Shown piece by piece: positions 1 through 8,061 of a stretch of DNA of 40,313 nucleotides. Position 1 is the first letter of the stretch. Every line of letters begins with the position of its first letter. A program made the translations under genes and the position numbers. The stretch is from a virus: IMG/VR virus record IMGVR_UViG_3300036919_000009, positions 1 through 40,313 of that record. One strand, written 5' to 3'. The notes beneath the pieces are model-generated. The model ran no database searches and had not been told where the DNA came from. It worked only from the letters and a program-made list of their open reading frames with translations.

Positions 1-127
1 CGACCGTGCTCGACATCACAGACGGGCTCCCGATCAAGAGCAATGCGCAGTGGCGGGCGTTGTGTCAGGACGCTGGCTTGCAAAGCTTTGCGGCAGGGTC
101 AAGCAACGAAGTGGTGTTCGCCCACCT
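1..127. repeat. 127-bp direct terminal repeat, left copy
   Basis: These 127 bases are identical to the last 127 bases of the window (40187-40313). The length equals a k-mer size widely used by short-read assemblers, so the likeliest reading is a circular assembly graph written out with its overlap. The reading frame of the gene crossing the join stays open when the copies are merged, which supports a circular (or circularly permuted) molecule of 40186 bases. A genuine short terminal repeat cannot be excluded from sequence alone. Confidence 0.97.
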
Positions 128-257
128 ACTTTTCGCTACGCGGGAAGCCGCGCTCAACGTCAAGCCCGGGCACAAGTTCATAGCTCGCCTCAACGACGAC
201 TTCAGCGGGCTCGCGGCCCACTACTTCCACATCCACGGCGTGCAGGAGACCATCTGA
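1..257 (+). CDS. structural-region hypothetical protein, 3' part (gene wraps the join)
   Basis: This is the C-terminal part of a 165-aa protein whose start codon is the ATG at 39946. Position 1 is the second base of codon 81 (GCG). The visible part runs through residues such as LDITDGLPIK to the end HGVQETI and stops at TGA 255-257, which overlaps the next ATG at 257. I do not recognise a family. It has no signal peptide or membrane segment and mixes acidic and hydrophobic residues, like the small virion proteins around it. It lies between the 1042-aa internal virion protein candidate and the portal gene, so a head, decoration or fibre role is plausible but only inferred from position. Confidence 0.8.
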   Translation, partial: TVLDITDGLPIKSNAQWRALCQDAGLQSFAAGSSNEVVFAHLLFATREAALNVKPGHKFIARLNDDFSGLAAHYFHIHGVQETI

Positions 258-625
258 TGGCAGCCAGATACTACAAAGCGGCGTTCAACGAAAACAGCCC
301 ACCGGTTTACGACAAGTCGTTCGGGCCTGCCATCACCGACACCGACCTGCGCACGCAGAGCGGTAGGCCGATGAGTGGCGCGGCGCGATTGCGCATTTAC
401 AACGCCGGGGCAGAGCAGAACCTTGTCTACTACGCCTACGGGAACAATCCCGTCGACATTGACACCGGGCTGCGGGCCCTGGCCAACACCACGACCATCG
501 TGTGCGCGGCTGGGCTCTCCGAGATCCTGGACGTCGACTGCATCGCCCTCGAAGCGACCGGGACGGGCGCGGACATCTCCGTGACCGCGTTTTGGTGGGA
601 CAGCGGCATCCCGAAGAATCCCTGA
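257..625 (+). CDS. small hypothetical virion-region protein (122 aa)
   Basis: The start is the ATG at 257, overlapping the previous stop by one base (TGATG), and the stop TGA at 623-625 overlaps the portal ATG in the same way. This tight spacing suggests translational coupling. The 122-aa product is soluble-looking and rich in alternating polar and hydrophobic stretches (RLRIYNAG, NLVYYAYG, DISVTAFWWDSG), consistent with a beta-rich structural protein. I recognise no family. Its place directly before portal suggests a head decoration or fibre component, as an inference. Confidence 0.75.
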   Translation: MAARYYKAAFNENSPPVYDKSFGPAITDTDLRTQSGRPMSGAARLRIYNAGAEQNLVYYAYGNNPVDIDTGLRALANTTTIVCAAGLSEILDVDCIALEATGTGADISVTAFWWDSGIPKNP

Positions 626-2592
626 TGTTGGACCCATGGCACAGACTCTCGGCGATTGACGCCGCGGACGAGCTCCGGCGAGCCTGCCAGCAGGCGTGGA
701 CCGACAATGCCCCGCGTCGCGGGCGCGCGCTGGAGTTCTCTTCGCTCTTCGAGGGGTGCCAGCTCAGCTCGTTCGTGCCGTCGGGCTACAACTACGGCAT
801 CTCCAACGTCTTCAACAACGAGGGCGGGCGAGTCATCCGGCACAAATGCCGAAGCGTCGTGAAGGCCGCTCACGCGCTGCTGTGGGGCAACGACGACCCG
901 CTGCCGATGGTGCGCAGCGTGGGCGGAGACTGGTCGACTCAGATGCGCGCCGTTTGGAACAACCGATTCCTGGATGCCGAGTACGAGCTCCCGCAGGGAC
1001 GGTTCGACGATACCCACGACATGCAGCGCCACGCCGGACTCGTCGCCATGGCCGCCACGGGCAGCGCCGCCATCTTCGAGCTACCGGGCTACGGCAAGGT
1101 GGAGTCGAGATTCAACGACACGCTCACGATGCAGCTCGAGACGAGCGGCCCGAACGGCACCATCCTCGGTTGCATCGGGACCGACTATTACGACCCGTGG
1201 GAACTGCTCGACGACGACCGCTACAAGCATGCGTGGGACTCTATCAAGGCCAACGCGATGCCGATGCGCGCCGTCGGTACCGGTGGTTTCGACCAGCAGC
1301 AGAGCGAGCGAGCCGAGCGCATGGTGGTGCCCGTGCACTTCGGCTACCGCGCGCGCAACCGCGGCAAGGACGGCAGGTGCCTGTGGGTGCTGCGCGACGG
1401 GACGCCGCTGGTCAAAATGCAAGAGTACGGCGAGGACGAGCTGCCGTGCGCGTTCTGGCACTTCGAGCGCGAGATGGCCGGCGACTGGGGTACCCCGCTC
1501 ACGCTCTACATCTACGAGCTGTGCCGTCGACAGAACGAACTGACGGCGGAGACTGTCAAGCGGCAGCGCAACATGCCGCAGGCCATCGTCCAGGGCACGG
1601 CCAAGATGCGGGAGCGCATCAAGGGCAAGATCGGATCGATGATCTGGGTCGACTCCGACATGAAAGACGACGACGTACGAGTCGACTGGCCGCCCACCTA
1701 CAGCGATAGCGCCATGGCTTTCGCTGCCCAGCTGAGCGAGTGGGCCGACCAAGATTCGATGGTCGACCAGGCCCATCAGGGCGGTCCGCAGCGGCTCGCG
1801 TCGAGCGGAAAGCACGAGCAGTTGCGCGCCAGCTACTTCTCCGAGGCGTTCGCTCCCGAGTCACGGCGCATCACCCACTTCCGCACCGTCGCGCTCGGAA
1901 AGCGCAAGCTCAGGGCGCTGCGGGCCATGCTGGACGAGGACCAGGACATCTCTCGACTGTGGGAGAAGGGTTCGCTCAAATTCAACATCGACGGGAGCGA
2001 CCTCGAACTCGACGAGGACCGATTCGTGCTTCGCTTCGACGCGGTCAGCGAAGAGAAGAACTCGCTCCAGACGCTCCTCGAACGCGCCGAGCGGTGGGTC
2101 GAGGAAGGCAAGGGCAGCGTCGCGGATCTGATGTGGATGTATCAGACGGCGGACACCGAGAGCCTCTCAGACCAGGCCACGCGCGACAAGCAGTGGCTCG
2201 AAGAGCAGCTCGAGAAGTGGCTCCACGCGCCCGACGACCAGCTGCTCGAAGAAGGCTTCTACCAGAGCCCTCGCAAGTGGCTGATGGATCTGGAGGGCAT
2301 GGCTCGGCGCGTGTCGGGCGAGATGAATCTGGCGGAGTCCCGCGGGGCGCCACCGGAGCGGCTGGAGTTCTTCGAGATCTTCCTCGAAGAGCTGGCCATT
2401 TTGATTGACCAGGAGAAGGCGCAGGCGGTCACGTCGATCAGCGCTACTGCTGACGCGGGCGGCGTCTTCCCTGGGCTTGAAGGAGGAGCCAATGGCGGAG
2501 CAAGCAGCGGAGGAGGCGGAGTCGCCCCAGGAAACCCCGGAGACGTCGGAGCAGTCGGAGCAGGAGGCCCCGGGCCAGGCCCAGGCGTCTGA
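625..2592 (+). CDS. portal protein (head-tail connector)
   Basis: This 655-aa protein fits the size of podovirus portals, which form the dodecameric ring at the capsid vertex through which DNA enters and leaves. The assignment rests on length, a mixed alpha/beta composition, a long acidic helical region around residues 430-600, and its place in the portal, scaffold, terminase, capsid order. The start is the ATG at 625, overlapping the previous stop. The last ~34 residues (GANGGASSGG..., Gly/Pro-rich, low complexity) are encoded by the 101 bases shared with the next gene in another frame, so this tail looks like a by-product of the overlap. I have not verified portal-specific motifs, so the call is strong on context and moderate on sequence. 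Confidence 0.72.
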   Translation: MLDPWHRLSAIDAADELRRACQQAWTDNAPRRGRALEFSSLFEGCQLSSFVPSGYNYGISNVFNNEGGRVIRHKCRSVVKAAHALLWGNDDPLPMVRSVGGDWSTQMRAVWNNRFLDAEYELPQGRFDDTHDMQRHAGLVAMAATGSAAIFELPGYGKVESRFNDTLTMQLETSGPNGTILGCIGTDYYDPWELLDDDRYKHAWDSIKANAMPMRAVGTGGFDQQQSERAERMVVPVHFGYRARNRGKDGRCLWVLRDGTPLVKMQEYGEDELPCAFWHFEREMAGDWGTPLTLYIYELCRRQNELTAETVKRQRNMPQAIVQGTAKMRERIKGKIGSMIWVDSDMKDDDVRVDWPPTYSDSAMAFAAQLSEWADQDSMVDQAHQGGPQRLASSGKHEQLRASYFSEAFAPESRRITHFRTVALGKRKLRALRAMLDEDQDISRLWEKGSLKFNIDGSDLELDEDRFVLRFDAVSEEKNSLQTLLERAERWVEEGKGSVADLMWMYQTADTESLSDQATRDKQWLEEQLEKWLHAPDDQLLEEGFYQSPRKWLMDLEGMARRVSGEMNLAESRGAPPERLEFFEIFLEELAILIDQEKAQAVTSISATADAGGVFPGLEGGANGGASSGGGGVAPGNPGDVGAVGAGGPGPGPGV

Positions 2593-3562
2593 GATCCCGA
2601 CGGACCCGAAGGAGAGAAACGACTACTGGATGAAACAGGCCCTCGGAAAGGGCAAAGAGTCCAGCGATGACGGCGACGCAGACGACGACGATCCGGCCGC
2701 CGACGATGATGAGGATGAGGACGACGACGACGACCTGATTCCCGACGGCAAGTCGGCGCTGGATGCCGAGGCCGAGAAGAGGCTGGCTGCGCTCGATGCG
2801 TCGCTCGAAAAGCTCAGCAAGATCAAGAACGGCAAGCAGCTCCGCAAGGCCATCGCGAAGCACGCGCGCGACGTCAAGGCCCACCAGGATGAGGTGGCCA
2901 AGTCACAGGGAAGCGCGGCCGAGCAGGCCAAGATGGTCGCCGATGCGCGCAAAGACCTCGGGCCCATCGCCGAGACGATTGCTGCCTCAACAAAAGGCGA
3001 CTGGCGTGGAGTGCGCAGGGCGCTGGACAAGATGTTCGAGCACGCGGGCGGCTGGCAGGGCGCCGCCAAGGAGCTGTGGAACGTATCCAAGGACGGCGCC
3101 GCGACGGCCGACCTGCGCCACCAGGTGGCCGAGCTCGAGAAGCGCCTCGAAGCCAAGGAGGGCAAGGGCAAGGACGATGAGCCCGGTGACGCGCCCGAAG
3201 GCACGATGAAGCGCTCCTCCTTCGACCGCAAGCTGAAGAATCACAAGCTCGCCGACGTGGACGAGGACGGAGACCTGCTTGGCGAGGCGTGGGACCGGTT
3301 CGAGAAGTCGTGGGACGACGATCTCGAGACCTACGGCATGACCCCGAAGGAGGCCGCAGACGCGGTCCTGAAGCGCGAGCAGAGGCGCGCGGCCAAGCTC
3401 ACCGGCAAGCGAGCCAAGCCCGATGCCCCTGCGAAGGGGGACGGAGACGAGCCCGCGAAGCCGCTGAGCAAGATGACGCGCGACGAGCGCAACGACTACT
3501 TCATGAAGCGCGCGATCCGCATGAGCGAGGCAGAGAAGCGCGAGAACGCGAGGCGCTCGTGA
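2492..3562 (+). CDS. acidic scaffold-like head assembly protein
   Basis: The 356-aa protein starts at the ATG at 2492 behind a strong AAGGAGGAG site, inside the end of the portal gene. It is highly charged and repetitive: an E/Q-rich start, a poly-Asp stretch around residues 64-82, predicted coiled-coil helices at about 95-160 and 215-240, and a basic C-terminus. This profile and its place just before the capsid assembly genes match scaffolding proteins, which line the inside of the procapsid and leave before DNA packaging. The motif ERNDY(W/F)MK occurs twice, at residues 41-48 and 332-339, near both ends. In several phages the scaffold C-terminal helix binds the coat protein, so the repeated motif may be a docking element (inference). 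Confidence 0.68.
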   Translation: MAEQAAEEAESPQETPETSEQSEQEAPGQAQASEIPTDPKERNDYWMKQALGKGKESSDDGDADDDDPAADDDEDEDDDDDLIPDGKSALDAEAEKRLAALDASLEKLSKIKNGKQLRKAIAKHARDVKAHQDEVAKSQGSAAEQAKMVADARKDLGPIAETIAASTKGDWRGVRRALDKMFEHAGGWQGAAKELWNVSKDGAATADLRHQVAELEKRLEAKEGKGKDDEPGDAPEGTMKRSSFDRKLKNHKLADVDEDGDLLGEAWDRFEKSWDDDLETYGMTPKEAADAVLKREQRRAAKLTGKRAKPDAPAKGDGDEPAKPLSKMTRDERNDYFMKRAIRMSEAEKRENARRS

Positions 3563-4440
3563 GCCTCCCTCGACTACGCCCGCTGCGCGACTACGCGCTG
3601 ATCCGCCCTCGCCCAGAGCTGCGAGACGAGATGAGCGCGATCAAGGTCACGCTGGACGACACGGCCCGCAAGGCAGCGTCGGCCATCTCGTGCCAACCCG
3701 GGTTCGCTCCCGCGCACCATCTCACCGAGCAGCTGCAGCAGACTGACTGGACCAGCGACCTCGAAGCGCTCACGTTCGGCGAAGTGGTCGCCGTGGGGCC
3801 GGGGCGCGCCGCAATCGTGGACGACCGTCCAGAAATCGAGCCCGGCAACATCGTCGCATTCAAGCGTCGGCGCATCGCTCACGACCTGGCACGGCACGAT
3901 TCGGACGGGACCCGCAACGACCTGATGGTACACGAGCACGGCATCGTGCTCCGGTACGACGACGGCCCCGGGTCGCTGGGCACGCCGCTCAGCAACTGGG
4001 TCATGACGAAGCGCGACCCCGAGGCGTTCCGCCGCATCATCGGGCGACACAGCGAGCTGACGGACCGCGAACTCGGCGACGGCGTCACGACAAAGACGCA
4101 TCAGGTCGCCACCAATCCCGGGCTCGCTGGCACGCGATGGGAGACCAAGCCCGACACCGTTGCGACCCGAGGAGGCATCGTGTTCGAGCGCGTCGTCGCG
4201 GCCGGGCCAGGCCGATTCGTTCGGACCATCGTTCCACACACGTCCTGGTACGGACCGGGAACACACCCAATGCCCGCGGTCGTGGGGGCCAAGCGCCGGA
4301 CGTGGGAGCCAGTCGCGGTCAACGTGGGTCAGATGATCGGGCTCTACCGCATGTCGAGCAGTATCAAGTTCCGACAGCACGGCGTCCACTACTCGCTCAC
4401 CGAATGGGACGAGTGCATCTGCGCGGTGGAGGAGGATTGA
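3559..4440 (+). CDS. tandem GroES-like (Cpn10) co-chaperonin
   Basis: The 293-aa protein starts at the GTG at 3559, overlapping the scaffold stop (GTGA). Two GroES-like units are visible. Unit 1 (about 5-135) has LRPLRDYALIRPR at 6-18 matching the GroES start, GEVVAVGPGR at 74-83, a PGN-IVAF turn at 95-101 and HEHGIVLRYDD at 125-135. Unit 2 (about 200-293) has RGGIVF at 204-209, which resembles the GroEL-binding mobile loop, then RVVAAGPGR at 211-219, VNVGQMIGLYR at 254-264 and a YSLTEWDECICAVEED ending very like that of GroES. Phages such as T4 (gp31) encode their own co-chaperonin for capsid folding; two fused copies recall plastid Cpn20. Its place between scaffold and terminase fits a capsid-folding role. 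The family call is by eye. Confidence 0.72.
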   Translation: MSLPRLRPLRDYALIRPRPELRDEMSAIKVTLDDTARKAASAISCQPGFAPAHHLTEQLQQTDWTSDLEALTFGEVVAVGPGRAAIVDDRPEIEPGNIVAFKRRRIAHDLARHDSDGTRNDLMVHEHGIVLRYDDGPGSLGTPLSNWVMTKRDPEAFRRIIGRHSELTDRELGDGVTTKTHQVATNPGLAGTRWETKPDTVATRGGIVFERVVAAGPGRFVRTIVPHTSWYGPGTHPMPAVVGAKRRTWEPVAVNVGQMIGLYRMSSSIKFRQHGVHYSLTEWDECICAVEED

Positions 4441-4949
4441 CCGACGTCGCCGAAACCCTGGAGCGTCTCATCGACGCGTGCGACCAGTACCCGTACCACG
4501 AGCTGGTGGCGTACGCGTGCGGGGTCAGCATTGGCGAGCTCGAGGACTACCTGCGGCGCGGCGCGACCGTGTGCGGTGACTCCGAGGACGACGAGATGCT
4601 CCGGGGCTTCGCGCTCGAATACTCTCGGAAAGACGCCGAGTATGCGCGGCGGTCGTTCCCGACACTGAAGGAGCCGAGTGAGTGGGAGTGGTTCCACAAG
4701 CGGTGGCCCTGCGGCACGCCCCTGAACGTGTCAGGCATCCTCACCAGCGACGCATCGGAGGCGCTCAGTCTGGTCGAGGCGTTCCGCGCGCCGAATGGCG
4801 AGATTGCCGAGGCGCTAGAGCAGGCCGGATGGTTCAGCATCGGGCAGCTCGATAACCCCAGCGAGTCGCTCAAAAAGGCCCTTGCGGCGGCCGGGTGGAG
4901 AAGGGAACAGGATGCTGGACCCGAGCCGCGTCCTGCGCCAAGCGGTTAA
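4437..4949 (+). CDS. small HTH-like protein before the large terminase
   Basis: The likely start is the TTG at 4437, overlapping the previous stop (TTGA) just behind GGAGGAGGA; a downstream GTG near 4507 is an alternative. The 170-aa product has a possible helix-turn-helix near the N-terminus (ELVAYACGVSIGELEDYLRRG, residues about 21-41), then charged helices. It ends 38 bases inside the terminase gene. A DNA-binding protein immediately upstream of the large terminase is the classic position for a small terminase subunit, which recognises packaging sites. A second candidate for that job lies at 29754, so the role is unresolved. Confidence 0.6.
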   Translation: MTDVAETLERLIDACDQYPYHELVAYACGVSIGELEDYLRRGATVCGDSEDDEMLRGFALEYSRKDAEYARRSFPTLKEPSEWEWFHKRWPCGTPLNVSGILTSDASEALSLVEAFRAPNGEIAEALEQAGWFSIGQLDNPSESLKKALAAAGWRREQDAGPEPRPAPSG

Positions 4950-6327
4950 CTCGGGCTCCGACCTCGTAGCGTACCTCACGCCGAAACAGCGTGAGATCGA
5001 GCTGGACCCGTCGCACCTCAGAGCAGTCTGGGGTGGCAGGCAGTGGGGAAAGACGACGTGGACCGGCGTTGCTCACACGCGTGGCGCGCTCCCCGGAGTC
5101 ACGAATCTCGCCATCGCGCCGACCATCACGAAGGCTCGCGACCTCCTGTTTCACCAGCTGGAGCAGCTGCGCGACGAGAAGGGGCTCGATGTCAGGCTGC
5201 TGAAGGGCGACTTCCGCGCCGAGTTCCCGAACGGCGGAGTGGTGCAGTGCCTCGGGCTGTCGACGCTTGCGGAGGCCGAGAAGATTCGCGGGTTCGTCCC
5301 CGCCTTCGCCACGATCGAGGAGTGCGGCACGTACCGCGACCAGGTGCTCGAATACGCAATCGACGGCTGTCTAGCTCCAGCGACGATGCGCTACTGGCGT
5401 CGTGGCGGCCGCGGGATCGCGAACATCGGGACGCCGTCGAAGGCGATGGGCACCTACTGGCACGACGTCTGCCTCGGCAAAACCGGGGCGACGTCGCACC
5501 ACGCCACCGTGTTCGACAACCCGTTCATTCCGGACGCTCGCGCATACCTCGAGCAGGTGATCGCGAACCACGCGGCGAAGGGGTGGACGTGGGACACGCC
5601 GGTTTTCCGGCGAGAGTACCTCGGCCAGTTCTGCCCTGACTCTCAAGAGATGCCCTATGGGTCGTGGGACGGCGTGCTCCTGCCGCAGGCGATGGCCCCT
5701 CGCGAGGGCTACACAGTGATGGGCATCGACTTCGGTCAGACCGCTGACAACTCATGGGTCGTGGACCGAATGACGACCGAGACGGTGCTCGACGAGGTGC
5801 GCCGCAAGATGGTCACGCTCAACACGATTCACCGAATCCACGCCTCGAAGAAAAACAAGCTCGGCACCGATCAGGTAGCGGCGCACACGAAGATGCTCGC
5901 GTCCGTCTTTGGGGTGAACGCCATCGTGGGCGACGGACACGGGCAGGGCGCCCAGAGCATCAAGGACATGCGCCGTCAATTCGGTGTCCCCATCGCCCCG
6001 GCTCTGAAGAACGGAAAGAAGGAGCACCGCATCTGGACCACGGATTCGTTGTTGGCCAGCGGCACCATGAAGGTCTACGAGGAGGCCAAGCCGTGGGGCG
6101 ACGAGGCGCGCGTCGTGCAGTGGAACGAGGACCGCACCGACCACCACGACCGCTACCCGTCTCACGCGTGCGACGGCGGGCTCTACTCGCTCGAGCGTCT
6201 GATGGCGCGGCAGAGCGAAGAGGACGCCCCGCCGGTCCCGGGCACGCCGGAGTGGGACGAGGCAGAGGCGAAGGCGCGCTGGCGCGAACGGATGGATTCG
6301 TTCCGCGAACAGGGCTTGCTGGACTGA
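4912..6327 (+). CDS. terL: terminase large subunit (DNA packaging ATPase and nuclease)
   Basis: The 471-aa protein starts at the ATG at 4912 behind GGAGAAGGG. The ATPase half shows a Walker A GGRQWGKTT at residues 41-49 and a Walker B with catalytic acid FATIEE at 132-137. The nuclease half shows the expected acidic residues of the RNase H-like fold: GIDFG (D273), GDGHG (D341) and HACDGG (D421). The motor docks on the portal, translocates DNA into the procapsid and cuts it. The length is normal for the family. It follows the head assembly genes and precedes the capsid gene. Confidence 0.93.
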   Translation: MLDPSRVLRQAVNSGSDLVAYLTPKQREIELDPSHLRAVWGGRQWGKTTWTGVAHTRGALPGVTNLAIAPTITKARDLLFHQLEQLRDEKGLDVRLLKGDFRAEFPNGGVVQCLGLSTLAEAEKIRGFVPAFATIEECGTYRDQVLEYAIDGCLAPATMRYWRRGGRGIANIGTPSKAMGTYWHDVCLGKTGATSHHATVFDNPFIPDARAYLEQVIANHAAKGWTWDTPVFRREYLGQFCPDSQEMPYGSWDGVLLPQAMAPREGYTVMGIDFGQTADNSWVVDRMTTETVLDEVRRKMVTLNTIHRIHASKKNKLGTDQVAAHTKMLASVFGVNAIVGDGHGQGAQSIKDMRRQFGVPIAPALKNGKKEHRIWTTDSLLASGTMKVYEEAKPWGDEARVVQWNEDRTDHHDRYPSHACDGGLYSLERLMARQSEEDAPPVPGTPEWDEAEAKARWRERMDSFREQGLLD

Positions 6328-6328
6328 G

Positions 6329-6523
6329 CTACTCGCCGATCAGTTCGGCGTAGTCCTCGCCCAGGCCCGCGGCCCGGCATGTCATCGGCCCGGCTTCCCG
6401 CAGCAGAGCGAGCCGCTGCGACCCGAACTCCTTGTCCAGCTCCGCCTCGAACGCGCGAAGCCTTTTTTCGTGGTTTGCCTGTAATTCTCGCATCTTACGA
6501 CGCAGCTCCAGAGGACTGACCAT
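6329..6523 (-). CDS. small charged helical ORF on the opposite strand of the late operon
   Basis: This minus-strand frame could encode 64 aa from the ATG at 6523. The first 40 residues (LELRRKMRELQANHEKRLRA...) are strongly helical, with K/R/E heptad-like spacing, which is more protein-like than a random antisense frame. It sits in the 395-base gap between terminase and capsid genes and ends 1 base after the terminase stop, tail to tail. No good ribosome site is visible. It may be a real small gene or a chance frame; I recognise no family. Confidence 0.4.
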   Translation of the reverse strand: MVSPLELRRKMRELQANHEKRLRAFEAELDKEFGSQRLALLREAGPMTCRAAGLGEDYAELIGE

Positions 6524-6722
6524 GGCGCATCTTGACGCGCCCGACGGGATCTGGCAAGCATCAGGCACGGCGCCAGCCAGCGCCCCCGGCGTCAGGCCGG
6601 CGTCCCGCGAAGGCGGCCAGGGTAGTGAGACCTGGAACCGGCGAAAGCCAGGCAGCTGAAAGTTCCCCAGCGATTGCGGAGCGGTCGAGACGCACACCAG
6701 GTGCGGTTTCCCGAGGCAATCA
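6524..6722 (+). other. intergenic leader before the capsid gene
   Basis: About 200 bases without a convincing plus-strand gene separate the small minus-strand ORF from the capsid start. The stretch is GC-rich with several short inverted elements around 6565-6615 (for example GGCGCCAGCCAGCGCC) that could fold in RNA. A GAGG lies six bases before the capsid ATG. Because the capsid is usually the most expressed late gene, this leader is the natural place for a late promoter recognised by the phage sigma factor, but I see no strong -35/-10 pair. Confidence 0.35.
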
Positions 6723-8054
6723 ATGGGCAATTTCGTCGAAAACTATCTCACCCGGTACGAGCTGGCTCCCGATGAGCTGAACGACGTCGCGCTGAAGGCG
6801 CAGGCGATGATCGCTCTGTACGACCAGGTCAAATCGAAGGGCTCCGAGTCGGTCACGGTCCGATTCCGCCTGCGAGGTCCCCGAGGATTCGCCCCGAACC
6901 TCACCGAGGCGCAGCGCATCTCGGCCGGCGCCCCCAACAGCGACTACCACCGAGCGACGGTCCCCTACGGCAAAATGGAGGGCGAGATCCTCTTCAGCCT
7001 GGAGGAGATCATCAAGTCGGAGTCCGATCCCGAGTACGGTCGAGACTTCCTGGCGAGCAACACCGAGGCGGGTGTCGCCGGCTTCGCTCAGAAGATCGTG
7101 GAGCGGATGAACGCCCCCGCGGGCGGCGCGCAAAACGAGACGACCGTCACCTTCAACTCGGCGGCTGCGAGCCCCCTCCCGGTCTACCACCTCGACTTCT
7201 CCGCCAACCCCTGGGAGCTCGCCGGGCTCACCAACGGCGACCTCGTGCAGGTGAGCGCGAGCGACGGCACCTCCGCCGCGCACGCGACGCTCGCGAACGC
7301 GGGCCGCATCGTGGATCTCGACCTGGACAACGGCTACGCGCAGATCGCGCCCGAAGGCTCCACGACCCCGGGCAACCCGGGCGGCTGGGACGACACCGGC
7401 GCGACCGCCTACTACGTCTACCGCATCGGCGAGATGCACAAGGCGTCGCCGTCGAGCACCATCATCCCGTGGTCGACCTGGAACCCATCGAGCCGTTCGA
7501 CCGCGGACCTCTTCGGCATCGATCGCAGCGTCCACAGCTCGCTGAGTGGCAACCGGCTGCTCTCGACGGATGCCGCCGCCGATGCAGCGCTGACGCGGCG
7601 AGGGCGGGTCCTGGCGGCCAAGATCTTCACCCGCGTTGGAGGCACCGACGTCCAGGTCGGGCCGAAGCGATCCATGGTGGAGAAGAGCCTCGTCGCGCTG
7701 TGCAACCCCGAGGAACTCGAGTCCCTCGAGGACGAAGAGCAGAGCCGGGTCATGTACAAGCCCGAGCGCACCGTCGTGAACGGCTTCGAGGCCATCTTCA
7801 CGCAGACCCAGATGGGCAAGCTCGCGTACCTCCCCGAGCCGACTCAGCGGCGCGGCACGTTCCGCATCGTCAACCCGAGCCAGCTGCACATGGTGTCGAT
7901 CACCGGGCAGCTGATCAACATCCTCTCGCTCGGGATGGGCAAGGGGATGCTCCGGGCCGCGAGTGGCTCGAACGACATGGCCCTGCGGCCCTTCTTCTTC
8001 GGCGCTCACGTCGTCGGCAACCCCGGCGCTCACGCCCAGCACCTGACCACGTAA
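6723..8054 (+). CDS. major capsid protein
   Basis: The 443-aa protein is the best candidate for the coat subunit: correct size, position after the large terminase, and followed by small structural genes. The N-terminal region is helical and charged (ELAPDELNDVALKAQAMIALYDQ), followed by a beta strand region (SVTVRFRLRG) and an extended arm-like segment. A Gly/Ser/Thr-rich section at about 145-235 may be an inserted surface domain. The C-terminal part carries helical and beta segments that would form the core of an HK97-type fold. I did not identify a diagnostic motif, so the call combines context and overall pattern. It starts at the ATG at 6723 after a modest GAGG. Confidence 0.75.
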   Translation: MGNFVENYLTRYELAPDELNDVALKAQAMIALYDQVKSKGSESVTVRFRLRGPRGFAPNLTEAQRISAGAPNSDYHRATVPYGKMEGEILFSLEEIIKSESDPEYGRDFLASNTEAGVAGFAQKIVERMNAPAGGAQNETTVTFNSAAASPLPVYHLDFSANPWELAGLTNGDLVQVSASDGTSAAHATLANAGRIVDLDLDNGYAQIAPEGSTTPGNPGGWDDTGATAYYVYRIGEMHKASPSSTIIPWSTWNPSSRSTADLFGIDRSVHSSLSGNRLLSTDAAADAALTRRGRVLAAKIFTRVGGTDVQVGPKRSMVEKSLVALCNPEELESLEDEEQSRVMYKPERTVVNGFEAIFTQTQMGKLAYLPEPTQRRGTFRIVNPSQLHMVSITGQLINILSLGMGKGMLRAASGSNDMALRPFFFGAHVVGNPGAHAQHLTT

Positions 8055-8061
8055 GGAGCCC

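Noticed and set aside
1-127. Biological terminal repeat used for packaging (T7-like)
   Set aside because: Possible, but the exact length of 127 and the intact gene across the join are better explained by a circular assembly overlap.
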